Source of the DNA: Atherinomorus stipes
Lineage: Eukaryota > Chordata > Actinopteri > Atheriniformes > Atherinidae
Reading direction: 5' to 3'
Length of the DNA stretch: 64,000 nt
Assembly: GCA_023101725.1 (NCBI GenBank)
Contig: JALJCO010008621.1
Location: 913,001-977,000, forward strand
Below the pieces are notes generated by a model. That model saw only the letters and a program-made list of their open reading frames with translations, had not been told where the DNA came from and did no database searches. This document shows, in pieces, positions 46,030 through 59,329 of the stretch; position 1 is the stretch's first letter; each line of letters opens with the position of its first letter. Both the position numbers and the translations under genes were made by a program.

Positions 46030-46400
46030 TACTGTGAACCCACAACATGCGGTCAAATGAGCTCCGAATGCAGCACAAACGGCTTGCCTGGACCATATTG
46101 TCTGTAAAACATGGGAGCAGCATGATGGTATGAGCATGCACGGTTTCCAGTGACACTGGATCTCTGGTGTTTATTGATTATCTGACAGAGGCAGCTGGAT
46201 GAATTCTGAAGTGTAAAAGAATATAGCTACTGTCCGATCGAATTCAGCTAAATGCAGCAAAGCTGATAGGACGGTGCTCCACAGTGCAGATGGACAATAA
46301 CACAAAAAGTACCGCAAAAAGATAATCCAGGTGTTTCTGAAGTTAAACAGGAGGATATCCTGAAATGGTTGAGTCAAACACCTGAACTTAACCTTATACA
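46030..46400 (+). pseudogene. Second Tc1/mariner-like transposase relic, different family
   Basis: Broken + strand reading gives ISGVY, then MNSEV, then AKCSKADRTVLHSADGQ-like and IQVFLKLNRR with stop codons between. These match, in order, the DDE region of a Tc1/mariner-type transposase (EVYRDIL, QPNAAKLIGR, VQMDND, TQEFLKAKKW). The nucleotide AAATGCAGCAAAGCTGATAG at about 46251 is especially close. Heavily mutated and not functional. Confidence 0.65.
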
Positions 46401-47254
46401 CGTAGGTAGGTAGTCCAGAATCAGAAAAAACTATAACTTTTGTACATATGTTAACTTCTTCAATGGAAATCCCAGCTGCCAATGAACAGAGGTTTAATTG
46501 GCACACTTTATTCTCGCACCCTATAAGCCCATCAGGATGGAGCAGCTTTAGTTACTTCTTACTCAATAGTTTTTGATAAGCAAATGCCCTTTAAAGAGCA
46601 TTGATTAGGCCGTGATGCTGTTGTTTTTGCATTGCATCCCACCCACTCATTAGGTAAATCTGAGTCCTTTTCTCCTTCTCGTTATTGTCAGCAGGGTGAA
46701 ACACAAACACACAGATAATGAACCTTATAGGGCTATGTTTCTACACTGCCAATTGTTATCTCCCTAGCGGCTGCTGGTTCCAGACACACAGTGACACTGT
46801 CTGAGCCTGTATTAACGGCTTTAGTTCGTGTCAGGGCAGTGTGAAACTGGTCTATGCGCTACATAGCTGTCATTTAGTTTTCAGTTATAAATGCATCTAC
46901 AAACAGTTAGGTGGTTTCATGTGATCATTTCCTGTTGGTTTTGAATGTTGCATCCTACAGAAGGGGATGTCTTCATCTATAAACAACTCTGGAATTTCCT
47001 GATCATTTGCTTTGCCTTACAATAGTTTGCCTCTTATTATCAGAGGACCTCTATGAGGTCCATATATCATTTTCAATGGTTTTTCTGGCACAGTGGAGAA
47101 TACACTTTGGCAGGGTATTAACTCCAGCTTTTATCCCATCCCTCTTACGGGATGAAGGTCACTCTCTATCTGCAAAATGACTTTTCTCTCTTCTCTTTCA
47201 TCCCTGCTTTCCTCCCATCCTCCACACCAGGGCATGAGTCAGAGAATCTGACAC

Positions 47255-47350
47255 CTCGGAGGAGAGAGGAGAGGGGAGGAAGGCAGGAGATGGGAGGCAA
47301 ATTGAGAGGAAAAGAAGGAGAGATGGAGACAGTTGGAGAGAAGAGAGACT
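47255..47350. repeat. Purine-rich (GA) tract
   Basis: Nearly 100 bases of G and A with few interruptions, on the + strand. Confidence 0.8.
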
Positions 47351-48219
47351 AACTGATCAATATCTCTTAGAAATTAGGAACCTGAGACGATCTGGATTGG
47401 TACAGCTTCCTTGACATCACACAGCACACACAGTATCAAACACAGCAATTAAATTAGTCTGTAGGCAGATGGTGCAAAAGCCCTTCCTCCAACTATAAAT
47501 CTCAACTCTACGGTGTCCTTTATTTGATGACATAATTATGCATTTCCCCAATCATTCTGCTTAGGTTAGCAAAATTGAGGGTGTGTTACCTAGTATGAAA
47601 CATTACCATGCAGGCTGAGCTGAAACTACATATTACATAAGCTCCACAACAAACTGTGCACAAACCCAAAAATAGTGCAGTCCCTGTTAAATATTTCAGG
47701 CACTTGCCAGCTGAAGGGAGATGAAAAGCTTCTCCCCTTGTCACGATACAAAAACACACACACAGATGCAGATGGCCAATTGAAAGAAAAACCTCCATTT
47801 AGTGTACTGCAGAGCAAAGCGGATTACTGTCAGCAAAGCAGTCTTTTAGCTTTCTCGCTTGATGTGCAGGACTTACTCTGAGTGGCGTACTTAGTGTACA
47901 CCTAACTTCTTCAGTCATTCTCTGAACAGAACAGAAAGCATGAAAGTGTCTCTTTGAGGGTAACTTCTGAACTAAATAAATCATGCTCATGAGACTCTTT
48001 GCGAGACACAACGAGAGAGTCACGAGGCCTGCTGGGTCAATGTGCAGAGCTCAAAACAGTGCTATCTTTTCATAGCAGGGACAGCCTGAAGCTCTGTCAG
48101 CCACCGAGTCTGTCTTCAGGCCAGAGTCACATTGTGTTTCAGAAGAAAAGATTGCTTCTCAGAGGTACACACCAAACGAATTTACACTATCTACAAACAT
48201 GCTGCGATCGCAAATCAAC

Positions 48220-48463
48220 AAGTGAAGAGTTCATTTGCAAAACCTGTTAACCACCATTTAGAAAAAAACGGACTTAACTGCTTCTGCAAACAAACTCTTC
48301 ATTTACATTTTGAATATTTTCACCAAATCACACTCACATGAAGTAGAGGGTTTTAATGATGTTAAATGGAGATAGGAGGTTTGTACCCCATTGTGACAAA
48401 AAGCAGTTAACTCTGTTTTTTCTAAATGGTGGCTGTTTTTGCAACTGAACTCTTCAAGTGTTT
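48220..48463. repeat. Imperfect inverted repeat with about 70-bp arms
   Basis: The left arm (48220-48290; GTGAAGAGTTCATTTGCAAA, CACCATTTAGAAAAAAAC, TTAACTGCTTCTG) and the reverse complement of the right arm (48392-48463; TTGAAGAGTTCAGTTGCAAA, CACCATTTAGAAAAAAC, TTAACTGCTTTTTG) are about three-quarters identical. The loop is about 100 bases. This looks like a small foldback or MITE relic. Confidence 0.7.
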
Positions 48464-50616
48464 ATGGTTTTTTATAAGGATACTGAACTTTAAACAAAAC
48501 TCAATCAATAACGCTGGAGAACATATAGCTGAACCTTTAAAGTCTGTGGTTATTAGATAATGACATGTATAGGTTAATTGCTCAAATGCAGGTTAATTGC
48601 TGCAGGGGATTTAGCTTTCATACTGGAGATTTATTTGTATCACAACAATGCCGCTGTTACCCTAACATGAAAATGAATGCCTAAGATAATTATATCAAAT
48701 TGCTTCATAAAATGTAGAGTCCAAAGAATACCAGAAAGTTTAGAAAGTGCAAAAAACAGAAGATCAGCATAAGAGATTAGCTGAACAATGCACTAAATGG
48801 TGTTCTGGAAGGAAAAATTGGTCCTCCATCTTATTAATATCTAAATTATCCAGGAATTCTGTGCTTTTACTCTCCTTGTCATTAAAATATCCATGATCCT
48901 TCCCTGTAGAACAAAGTAGAGCTGCTGCACTGCTGGGCTATTTACTTGATAACTGCAAGTAAAACTGTTTTTCCTTCTCCTTTCACTCTGCAAGAACAGC
49001 ATCTTACTAGATGAGGGGGCTTATTGGCAGCTCCCAGACGCTGGAGCTGCACGTGTCAGGTCTGGCCTCTGTTATTTATGAAGCCTTTCAGCTCCAGCCC
49101 TCTCTCTGCTGCAGAGATGCAGGTGGGGTTTCATTATTGAAGATGTTCTTCCACTTCTTATTAGATCTCCGAGTCTCAGAGTGCATTAAGGAATTGAATC
49201 TGGGTAGAGAATCTGCAATACACAATGGCCTGACATTGTGCCCCCTGGAGTGCCTCTAAAAGATAGGTGCATCTAGCGTAGGCCAAATTATATGTCCTAT
49301 TCTGTTTCCAAGAATAGGCTAAGTAGTGTATTTGCTCTTGAGCAGGCACCCTTTCCATCATGCACACACAGACACACATACATATTGAATAAAATTCTGT
49401 TCTTTATTGATTTCCACTATGTACTCAGAAAGATAAATAAATCTGAATAATATTATCCTTCTCTTAGGATGTAGCTGCCATACATCCATACATCACATCC
49501 AACTGAATTCTCCAAAAGCCGTCATGAGATGCACAATACTAATCATGTACTGTTTGCCTCTACTTTTAATCATTTAAGAACACACCAGGAGTATTCAAAA
49601 TTCATGAACATTTTCAGATTGGAAGAACAACTTTTTTAGAATTAATTATCATACTAGAATTAACTGTTACGCTACTAAATTAAAATGATCAGTCTCTTCT
49701 GTTCTGACGTGTGGCTGAAATGACCAGATTTAAATTGCAAAAATGTGAATAAAACTATGTGGAAACAGGACAATCTTTCATTTCAGCTGGAGAAATACCA
49801 AGCCTAATTTGTACGATATGGTTAGAGATGATGTTATGCGGGGAGGGGGGGTAGGGACTTGTGATCAGGACAAAGACACTCTGTTTAAGAACTCTACTGA
49901 AGTATTGTGCAACTAAACTGTCCTCACAGTTGACCAAATGTAATCACAGATTCTTAAATTTCACAGTAAAACTAAAAACACGTCCATCCAACTGGGATCT
50001 GCACTTAAATTTGCTTTAAGTCTTGCTTCCTTATCAAGACACTTCTTCTATCCAGTGTAATACTGATGCAATTAGGCGTCCTGGTGAATAATGGTGCTGT
50101 CACACACACTCGCTGCCTCAGCACCGAGCAGGCGCCCACTGTACCGGACTTGTTGAGAATGATCTTTGTTTGCAGGACTGGGCTGGTCTTCCGCGGGGTC
50201 CACTTTTATTACCATAAAACCGTCCACACACAAGAGACCATTTGTCTCCTCCGCTGTCCCCCTGCTCATCTGGACACTGTGCCATATGCTGGATTTCACA
50301 ACGTAGTCAGTTCATGGCTTCATTAATTCAGCTTCACACACAAAACATTTCATCCTACACACATATGAGTGCGTCAAAGTAAAAAAATAAATAAATAAAT
50401 GCAAGGACACTGTGGTATTTATGTAAACACTACAGTTAACTAGGCAAAATGAACTGGTTCTAGTTTATTTCTTTTTATTTCACCAATCACGCGAAGTGTT
50501 TGATGTAATTCGAATAAAAGACGTGATATGGGACGATCGGGACAGGCATCTATCAGATAAGAGCGAATCAAGTTGTAGAAACGGCAACACGCTGCCCAAA
50601 AAGCCGAGTCACTCAC

Positions 50617-50880
50617 CTGTTTTCATGTAAGAGGTCGCAGGCTGCTCCAACTAAACTATCCACATGGATCTGTCTTGATCGGGCTCTGAATCCACATATA
50701 GTCCAATGACACAGAGGTGTAGTGCGGACTGTCCTCCCGGTGCGTCAGCAGACTGGAGTGCAAGGCGCCTCTGCGCTGGGGAAGGAAAACACATACGCAC
50801 ACACACGCGCGCGCGAGCACACACACGTACACTGGCGGCGAACCCCCCGTTCACCCTGGTCCCCAACCGATGCAGACGGA
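50617..50880 (-). other. pcbp4: pcbp4 non-coding exon 1 (inferred)
   Basis: On the - strand the sequence TTACATGAAAACAG is followed by gtgagt, an ideal donor. Joined to the acceptor at 33575 it supplies a 5' UTR. The upper boundary (transcription start) is not defined by sequence. It contains three upstream ATGs (50697, 50665 and 50626, each the first base on the - strand). Other non-coding exons could lie in between. Confidence 0.5.
50789..50832. repeat. Alternating purine-pyrimidine (CA)n(CG)n tract
   Basis: About 44 bases of CA and CG dinucleotides with one phase break, including CGCGCGCGCG, in the promoter or leader of pcbp4. Such tracts can adopt left-handed Z-DNA. Confidence 0.85.
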
Positions 50881-51099
50881 GAAAGAGCCGAGTGAGAGAA
50901 AAATATAATAAAAATCCTCAGTTCTGCTGATCTCTAACTAGCAACACGTTTATTTCCCCGCCTCAGCTGAGTAGGTGCGGTGTGATCTCTCCTGTCCCCA
51001 ACAGGACCTGGAGCTGGGAGCGCAGCGCGCTGCTGTTGTGCGTCGCAACAACGCAGGTTGGCACATCCAGAACAACTGAGTTCTGTGGAGCATCAAAAC

Positions 51100-54000
51100 G
51101 TGCTATGACCAAGAAATCTGCTGTTTTATGGCCCTCAACAAGGAATGCCGCACCAGAGGGGATTTGGGGGAATAAACTTAGTGTCCATATAAGTGTCGAC
51201 TAGCACGGCTTACAATTAGCAAAGTTGCTTAATCATCCTCTTTTTTCTCTTTAAACTTATATGCGTCGTGTCGAAGTTGAACCAGTCTTATTTTTTTACA
51301 AACGTAAGTGCAAGTCACAGAGTCCACTCCAATACCATACTGTCTCAGCCTTTAGGCTAATAATAGCCTACAAATCATTATTAGGCTTCACTTATGACTT
51401 AAACAAATCTAAACATGCAAAGCTAAGCATAATGGCTTCAGAAATGTAACCTTTTTACGATTTCGTTTTAAATAAAAAAAAAATGCGTTGGGTCAGCTAC
51501 TTTCTTTCTTATGGCGCCACCTCGTGTAACTCCCCTCTCATTGCCATTCTTCTATCATGCAAAAACATTTACTGAAAAGGGAGGGAATGGTCATAGATTT
51601 CAGTGTTGTATCTTGGACTGTAAATGACAGTCAGTGCATCCATTTTCATTGCCTTTCACCCTGTGCAGGATTGACACTTATACTTTAAATGAGACTGATT
51701 TTTTGAAACAGATTTTTTTTTTAAATTAGATGCACCAAAAACAATAGTCTATTGAAATGACAGAATGATTTGAACAAGTCATTTCACTCCAAGCAAAGTG
51801 CACTCACTGTGAATTTTCAATTGACAACCCTGCTCATTAATTTAAAGACAATGAAGCAAGACATCTTGACAGCTCCCACTGCTCCTGTGTGAAGAAGAAG
51901 AAGGAGTCATCTGCGTAATTTGAGCATGACATCTCAATCTATTTCACAAATGATGCAGGTGCCTCCCATTCACACCAAAGAATGAGAAGAAGATAGACAA
52001 CTTTTTTTTTTTTTCAAATAAAGAATATTGAATCATCACTTTTGACATTTTAACTGGCATCTCTGTGAGCTATTACATTTCATTTCATTAATATGTTTGA
52101 TGGTGACATTTTGTCTTGGCTGGAAGCAGTGAAAAGAAAAGAAACAGAGACAAACAGTGAAATGTCTTGTGTGTTTACTGCAGGCACTTTTATACAGTTG
52201 GATGAGGTTATATTTCCCAAATGCATGATGACAGTTGTGAGCTGCTGCGTTTCAGTACATTTTAAACCTTTACACTATCATTTATTGAGATGAAAGAGAT
52301 GCACTTCTTGTCATACTGGTGAAAACAGGAGGGAGGGCCCAGTTGCCGACACAAACCAGACAGACAGGAAAGTCTTTTTTATAATATGATATTTAAAGAC
52401 AAGTGCAAGTGGAAGTTACAATCAAATGGCAAGAATATAGAAAACAACTGGAAAGAGATCAATATCACAGGCAGGGGAAAGAAAGCTGATATGGGGCTTG
52501 ATGAGGGAATACAAAACTGGTCATGAGAGACAGGGATAAGGGAATGTGCGGCAATATTTTAAGTGCACTTGGAAAACTTAAGTGAAGTCTGTCAGTAAAT
52601 TTGAGATGCTTTTTCTATACTTGAGTCCTGTATTTTCATACCAGCTTCTACGCCTAAATCAGTAAATCTCTGGAAGAAACACTTTTTAATATTCCAGCAT
52701 TTAACTGATACCTTTAGTTACTAGTTAGGCTCGAAATATTTAAGATTTTGCTGGCAAAATATTGTCTTGTACTGTAATTCCAGTTGCAGCTGGATGCAAA
52801 ATATCTAAAACACTGGCTCCATTTTATCAAACTGATGCCTAAATTCTGGTTTTGCATGAATTTGTAATAATAATCTGACACAGACACAGGAGACATAATT
52901 TTGCACACACGTGAGCACCTCCACCACTGAGGAACGTACTGTAGGTGAATGAGATGAAGCGGAGATCCTAATGCAATTTGGGTATCAGGAGAGTGGCAAA
53001 ATGCTGGTAAAGAATAATAAAAAGAAGGTTTTTTTTTAAAAAGTGTAACAAATTCTCACTTAATATGTTTCCATTTTATTTAGTGTTTCAGACCCTAGGC
53101 CTTCCTCCAGATCAGTGCATAAGACACAGGCATGACCATGTTCAGCAGGCTACACCTTGGTTGCACATCTGGTTGCGATTAGCCAATCACCCGATATGAT
53201 TGTGTGAAGCCAGAAGTCAGCCTTCAGTAAATCTTCAAAAGCAAAGTGAACAAGAAAAAAATATATATCTCACCAGACATACAAGTTTTCACGTATTGAT
53301 GTTGTCAAATGTCCCCTTCCACCACCATATGGAGTACTCCATATGCATTAAAACCTAGAAATCAGATGGACACACACATAAGAAGCAACTTTATCTGAAA
53401 TATTTACATTATGAAAAGCATTTTAAGGCAAAGTTAGTGTTCAGAGCATGTAATACCATTTTTTAAGATGATATCAAAAGTGAAACATAAAAGTTTAAGG
53501 ATGTGTTATTTTCTCAGTCCCAATGCATTTTAAAGAATGGACAGTTGAATTTAATAAAATGTGCTGCTACATGATATTTATAAATGTGTCTAATGCCACT
53601 TGTCTACTGATGTAAGACTAATCACCGACTTGGTGTGACAGAAATGCGAGAAACCACAGCAGTGGTTCCCCATGAATTTGGTAGTAACATATTTTGAACT
53701 GATAACTTAATATAGAATAATAATAGATAATAATAATAAGAAAAACATGAAAAGAAAGAACTGTGAATGCTGTCAGATGTGATTATTGTAGCTGCACTAA
53801 ACCAATGGGTTTTTATTAAGTGAATGAAGCTATTTCAGGCCTTCACCATGAAGAAAGACATCACAAACTAAAAACTTTGGACTGTGAAACTAAATGCTTC
53901 ACCAGGCAACATTATAGGGGTTCCTGCACAGTGGCACCATATGAATCAGGCACTTAACCGTATGAAAGCTTTAGTGAGCAACCCACTGTGGTCCATTTGA

Positions 54001-55567
54001 ACCAGCAGGCAAGATGCTGTTTTTCAAACAGCAGGAGGTGCTGTGTGATTTTAAATCCATCTTCTTGAGGGAGCGCAAACCAGGACGTAGCTGCATGGGT
54101 CCGAGTGCTGCCAGCCATCAGTCATACTGATAAAGTTAAGGTACATTGTCGGATATGACACCTCCATCACCCGGGTGAAGGAACTGTGATTGCTTTAATA
54201 CAAGTGTCACAAACAATGGAGCAATATAAACACAGGCGACTGCACAGAAATCAATCAAACTTCCCCCCTGTGAAGGTGTAAGTACAGCTCTGTGAGTGTA
54301 GATGGTGGAGTGGTGGGGGCAAACTTTGGTTTAAAAATAGTCATACATACTGAGGATACACATCTGTGTTTGGATCATTTCTAATTAGTATTTGACAAGC
54401 CTAAACGGCTCGCACGTTTTCTTTGTTACAACATAATTTCTATAATCATGTAGAGCTGAAAATTAAATGGTGATCAAAATTCACAAAAGCTCTGCTCACG
54501 CTGTAATCAGCTGTTGTGTACAGACACCCATTTGCGATGCTGAGCACAATATATATTACTCCCGCTTGTCTGAACGCATTCAAGCTTAACAAATACTCCT
54601 CAGTGTAAATGGCAATGAGACAACAAGAGATGACACCGGGGCAACAACTGCAGTCGCTCAGCTGTGGAACATCTCTCTTCTTCTTTCCACTCCTTTCAGA
54701 TGTAAGCGTAGCATTCTCTGCATTGAATTTCAGGGTATTTCCTATCTTTGTCTCTTCTAATGGTGAGTGAAGACACATGGGAATGAAGGCTGAACGTCTG
54801 CTTTCGCCTGAGGCTCACAGTAGGTTCATCTTTCATTAAAGTAACTTCTACCGTAGCTTGATCATGAAAGCTAAAATCATCTTTGATTCTCTTTAAACAA
54901 GGAGCCATGGTTTGATGTATCTTTTCGTAGGTTTACTTATAAACATTAAAGAAATTGCATACAAGCTTTAAAAAAACAGATTTTGTGATTCACATGAGCA
55001 CACTACCAGAGGTGTTTGCACTGCACCACTTTAAAGAATTAATCAGGTCCACAAAAAATTGCACACACCTGCATGCTCAGTGACATCTTAAAATGTTTAC
55101 CACATGCAGGGGCAGTGATTTGCATTTACATACAAAATAGTGACATATATTATGCTAATTTTCAGATCAGTTCCTTTGAAGATGTATGGCTTTACTTAAA
55201 AGGGAGGATATTGATTCAAACAATGGAGGCAAATAAGACACTGGACCAAACAGAGGGAGTTTGAATACTAATGGGTGGTTTTGTATTGAATAACTTATAG
55301 AAACAGGATTATTTTCCAGCATCTGTAAGGCCTTTCTCTGTCCTATGCACCATCAACACAAAATGAAAAGAGAAAGACAAAAAAAAAAAGAAAACATGAA
55401 AGAAAGGCAGCAGTGATGATTTACATCAATGTGCTTCTCTATATTTTCTTTAAATGTAACATAATTGGACATGATTTAAAATATTTACTAACTATATTTC
55501 AACATTCAGTCTTATTTTTAGTTTCCACAGATAAATTGTGAAAATAAACAACAAATGTGGGGAGAAT
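51100..55567. other. Intergenic region upstream of pcbp4, nothing recognised
   Basis: AT-rich sequence without convincing exon, transposon end or RNA gene. Open frames of up to 110 codons (for example 54446-54778 on the - strand) show no family resemblance. Confidence 0.6.
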
Positions 55568-57904
55568 AGTCAGGACTGGATTTGGGAAAAACCCCTCAGA
55601 AAACAAGGTGGTAGGCATTTGGGGGTAAAAGTGTTTTTGTGGTTGATCCTATTGTATTTTTTGGTGCTGAATCCATTTCTGCCTGTTGTCAAGCTGTATA
55701 AGTGACGGTTTACTCATAATTATTGATTAATTAGTATAATGACTGATTATTCGCCCAATATTAGAAATGGCTATAATTTTCAAGTTGTGAATATTCTATA
55801 TATGGTTGTTTGGTATCATTGTAAAGGAGACATCCAGGGCTTTCATTAAAGCCCAAAGTTGTAGCTTTCTGAGAAACACAGAGGGCACATGACCCCTTTA
55901 AACCATAAATTTCACACATTTTCCCACAATTTTTGCCTAACCTATATAGTTTATTTCATCCCTGTGGGATCAAGGGACATCAGGGACCCAAAAATCAACA
56001 ACTGCAATACTTAATAGACTGCTAATTCAGGAAAAGTCTAATATACCCATACTATTTATTTGTGAGAGGTTATTGTGAGCTTTAAATCAGAAGTCACCTG
56101 CTTGGGCCAATTCACCCTCATTCATTCCTTGGAATGAATGGAGCGTTATGTGAAAACTACCACACCAAATTTCCAGAAATAATGATAATATTATACATAT
56201 ACTTACACTTGCAAAATTTCCATAATACAACAATAGCCCAGAAATGTTTTCATCCATTTTTATAAATGAATATAATTCACTGAGTTTGGCAACTAATTAC
56301 AAATAACACAACTGCCAACTTTCTGATTAGTGAACAGCTATGTAGAGAAATGTACTGATTGTACTGTAACCTTTGAAATTTCTTTCAGTATGGCATCATT
56401 TCTATTGCATTACAATTTTGATGTCATCATTTGATACAGGAAAATATGCGTGTGAAGCACAGACATAGCTTCTCATCAAGATAAAATACGTGGTTCAAAA
56501 CCATTTAACATTTGCTTGTCTTATCGAGATGCTTTTCCACATTTTCACGTCCTCCTCTGTGCATGCAGGAAACTTGAAGTCAAAACAAAACTGTGCTATA
56601 ACAGAAAAATAAACATTAAAGAAAAGTGAACATTTTCTGTTACAGCATCAACTTTCCCTTTTGTCCTAGCCCAGTAGACATGAGGTTTATCACATTTCCC
56701 ACAGCTTTTTGGAAGACAGCTGCTATCTAAGACTTTACTTTACCATGAACACAGTGGATGAATGAACTCTATTTAAAAACAAGCTGCTGCATTATTTTAT
56801 CTATTATTCATTATATTGATTATTTATTCCGTCATCAGTTCTATGCTAAAATGTTCGTTTTCAAAAGCTTTGTTTGTTAACTTCTTATTCACCTACTGTA
56901 TTCAGGTCTGGCATTTAGAGCTGCTTTTGGTTTTCATGTTAAATATGACCCCAATGGTAAGCTGTTGTGGACAAAAGCTCAACGGCTAAAATAGGCATGA
57001 AACTTTTTTTTTCTGTCGAAAAAATATTGAACTGAGTATCAAACCGAACTGAACCGCAAATCTTTTGCATCATTGCACCACTACAACAAAGAGGTTCGGT
57101 GTTTTAGGAGCAGAGAAATTTAAATCAATTGAAATTCCCACAATAAGAGCATTTAAAGGTGTCATGACATCAAATTGAGCTTTTCTGGGATTTCCTGCAT
57201 GCACAGAGGAGGAACTGAAGATGTGGCAAAGAGTCTTGATTAGACAAGCAAATGCTAAATGGTTTTGAACCACTGATTTTATCTTGATGAGAAGCTATGT
57301 CTGTGCTTTACACACATATTTCCCTGTGTCAAATTATAACATCAAAATTTTAATGCAATAGAAATGATGACATACTGGAAGAAATTTCAAAAGTTACATC
57401 AAATGGAATCAATAAAGTAAAGTACTGTAAAATCAGTACATTTCTCAGGAACTACTAACACATTACATAGCTGTTCACTAATCAAAAAGTTGGCAATTGT
57501 GTCATTTGTAATTAGTTGCCAAACTCAGTGAATTATATTGATTTGTAAAAATGGATTAAAACATTTCTGGCCTATTATTGTATTAAAGAGGTCATGCGAC
57601 CTCTGTGTTTGCCAGAAAGCTACAACTTTGGGCTTAAATAAAAGCTCTGGGAGTCTATTTTACAATGACACCAAACAACCATAGAATATTCAAAGCTTGG
57701 AAAAATATAGCCATTTCTAATACTGGGTGAATAACCAATCATTATGCTAATTAATCAGTAATTATGACTAAACCATCACTCTTACAGGCTGACATCTGGC
57801 AGAAATAGATTCAGCGTCAAAAAATACTGCAGGATCAACCAAGAAAACACTTTTACCCCCAAATGCCTGCAGGGTTGCAGAATCCTGAAGTTATAGCCCT
57901 GACT
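55568..57904. repeat. Large inverted repeat, arms about 0.7-1.0 kb, spacer about 0.6 kb
   Basis: The left arm (55568 to about 56575) and right arm (about 57200 to 57904) are reverse complements with scattered mismatches and small indels. Matching landmarks are AGTCAGGRCT at both outer ends, GCATTTGGGGGTAAAAGTG (55614 and its complement at 57848), the CCCAAAGTTGTAGCTTTCTG block (55852 and 57615), and GTGCATGCAGGAAA at the inner ends (56561 and 57194). No transposase is seen. It is either a foldback-type element or two copies of one repeat inserted head to head. Confidence 0.8.
57020..57083 (-). mobile_element. hAT-type end fragment inside the inverted-repeat spacer
   Basis: Reverse-complemented, the segment reads TAGTGGTGCAATGATGCAAA followed by a GGTTCAGTTCGGTTTGATAC block. 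This resembles the widespread teleost hAT end TAGGGGTGTAACGATAC with its GGTTCGGTTCGG motif. The partner end was not found. Confidence 0.5.
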
Positions 57905-59329
57905 ACAGTAGAATGCATAAGAAGAAATACATACTGTATTGTATACTACAAAGGCACGGAAGGACCTAATTTAATTGTTAAATAAATCTACTGAAAAGAG
58001 GTTTCAGCTGCTTCTTTTCTTTTTTATGCTTGTATCAAAGCTCAGGCTACAGAAAAGCAACCAATTTTCCTCGCTGTATTCAATATTTCCAGTCTCTTAT
58101 TTGTGTTGTGAAGCTCTAGCCTTGACCAGTTACAGCTTTCAGCGTTTTATGTCAAATTAAAAGGTGAACACAGGTGGTGGGTGCTGATTAACTAGCAGAG
58201 ACTTGCTACTGCTTCAATCGGCAGCTCTCTAACAGAACAGCATAGCTCAGCTTTCATTGCATTGTTTAGCTGTTAGGCCATTAACACAAAGTCAGTGACT
58301 CACCAGTGAGCAAGTGGAGCATTTACCAGTTAACGACCCAGTTATTTCCCTGAGGAGTTGGCAGAGAAAAGTTAAAAGAGAGTGAATGTGTGACTTATGT
58401 TAGTTTAAATCAACAATAAGGTTTAATAATAGATGCGTGTTGGCTGGAAACAGCAGCCTCCAAGTAGCCAAAAATCTATTGTTGCAGATTTAATTTCCCC
58501 ACATGGGTCTAATTACCAATACTTTCAGCTTTTCCATCAGTACCATAGTAGAGATGCAGTACTGATCTGGTGCTGCAACTGTGAAGCACTGGGTAATCAC
58601 AACTATTGTAACATCATATGCTTTTTTTTTTAACCTTATCAACAGCCTCAAACACTCTTCCTTCAAGAAATATAAAGCATCCAAAGTAACTGAATATGCA
58701 CAGAAATAAAAGTTACATGCATTAACATAGTTATTTAATCTACTCTAGTCCTGACGTCATCAAATTTCAAAGCAACATTATGCCACTATTGTTACACAGA
58801 CAGCAAGGTCACAGATCCCATCTCAGAATTTACCGGAAAAATGTGGGTTAGAGAGTGAATTATGACTGCCATCTTCTCTCAGCTCATCATTACTACTGTA
58901 TGTCCTTGAAAGAATCCTGTTTGCTCAAGACTACGTGAAAACACTTTAAAGGTGTATCTATTGCTTTAAGCAGTTTAAGACAACTGCATATTATTAACTT
59001 AAATTACAAGGCAACAGATAACTGCAGAGGTGGGACCTCACAAGCCAAATAAACATTTCAAATGCCAACATTTGCCATTGGAAAAGTGCACAAATTTAGG
59101 TCATGTATGTGTCTTTAAAGACACAATCTGCAAAGAAATTACATAATCTTCAGATTTCATACTGAACAGCACAGGATGACGCTGCTCAGTGCAAAAAAAG
59201 TCTTTCATTTAAATCAAAACAAAGCTCTTTACAATTAGTTTTATTTCTCTGCATATATTTGACTATCTTCAACACCACCCATAGTTTTAAAGAGGTCACA
59301 TTTCTCTTTCATTTGATCTGAAGTTTCCT
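57905..59329. other. Intergenic DNA, nothing recognised
   Basis: AT-rich, without exon or repeat signal that I can name. Confidence 0.6.

Larger units (their letters stand above)
33576..50616. other. pcbp4 first intron (inferred), about 17 kb, with many repeat relics
   Basis: The interval runs from the acceptor of the start-codon exon to the inferred donor of exon 1. It contains poly-A (34080-34110) and poly-T (36423-36447) tracts, (GT)n and (CA)n runs, Tc1-like relics, a composite repeat block and a hairpin repeat, listed separately. I see no coding exon. Confidence 0.6.
50500..51100 (-). promoter_or_regulatory. pcbp4: CpG-rich promoter region, probably of pcbp4
   Basis: This is the only clearly CpG-rich stretch in the window, while most flanking DNA is CpG-poor. 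It surrounds a perfect - strand splice donor at 50617/50616. On the - strand a TTTTATTATATTTTTC sequence lies at about 50902-50917, a weak TATA-like candidate. Which transcript it serves is inferred from position and the donor. Confidence 0.55.
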
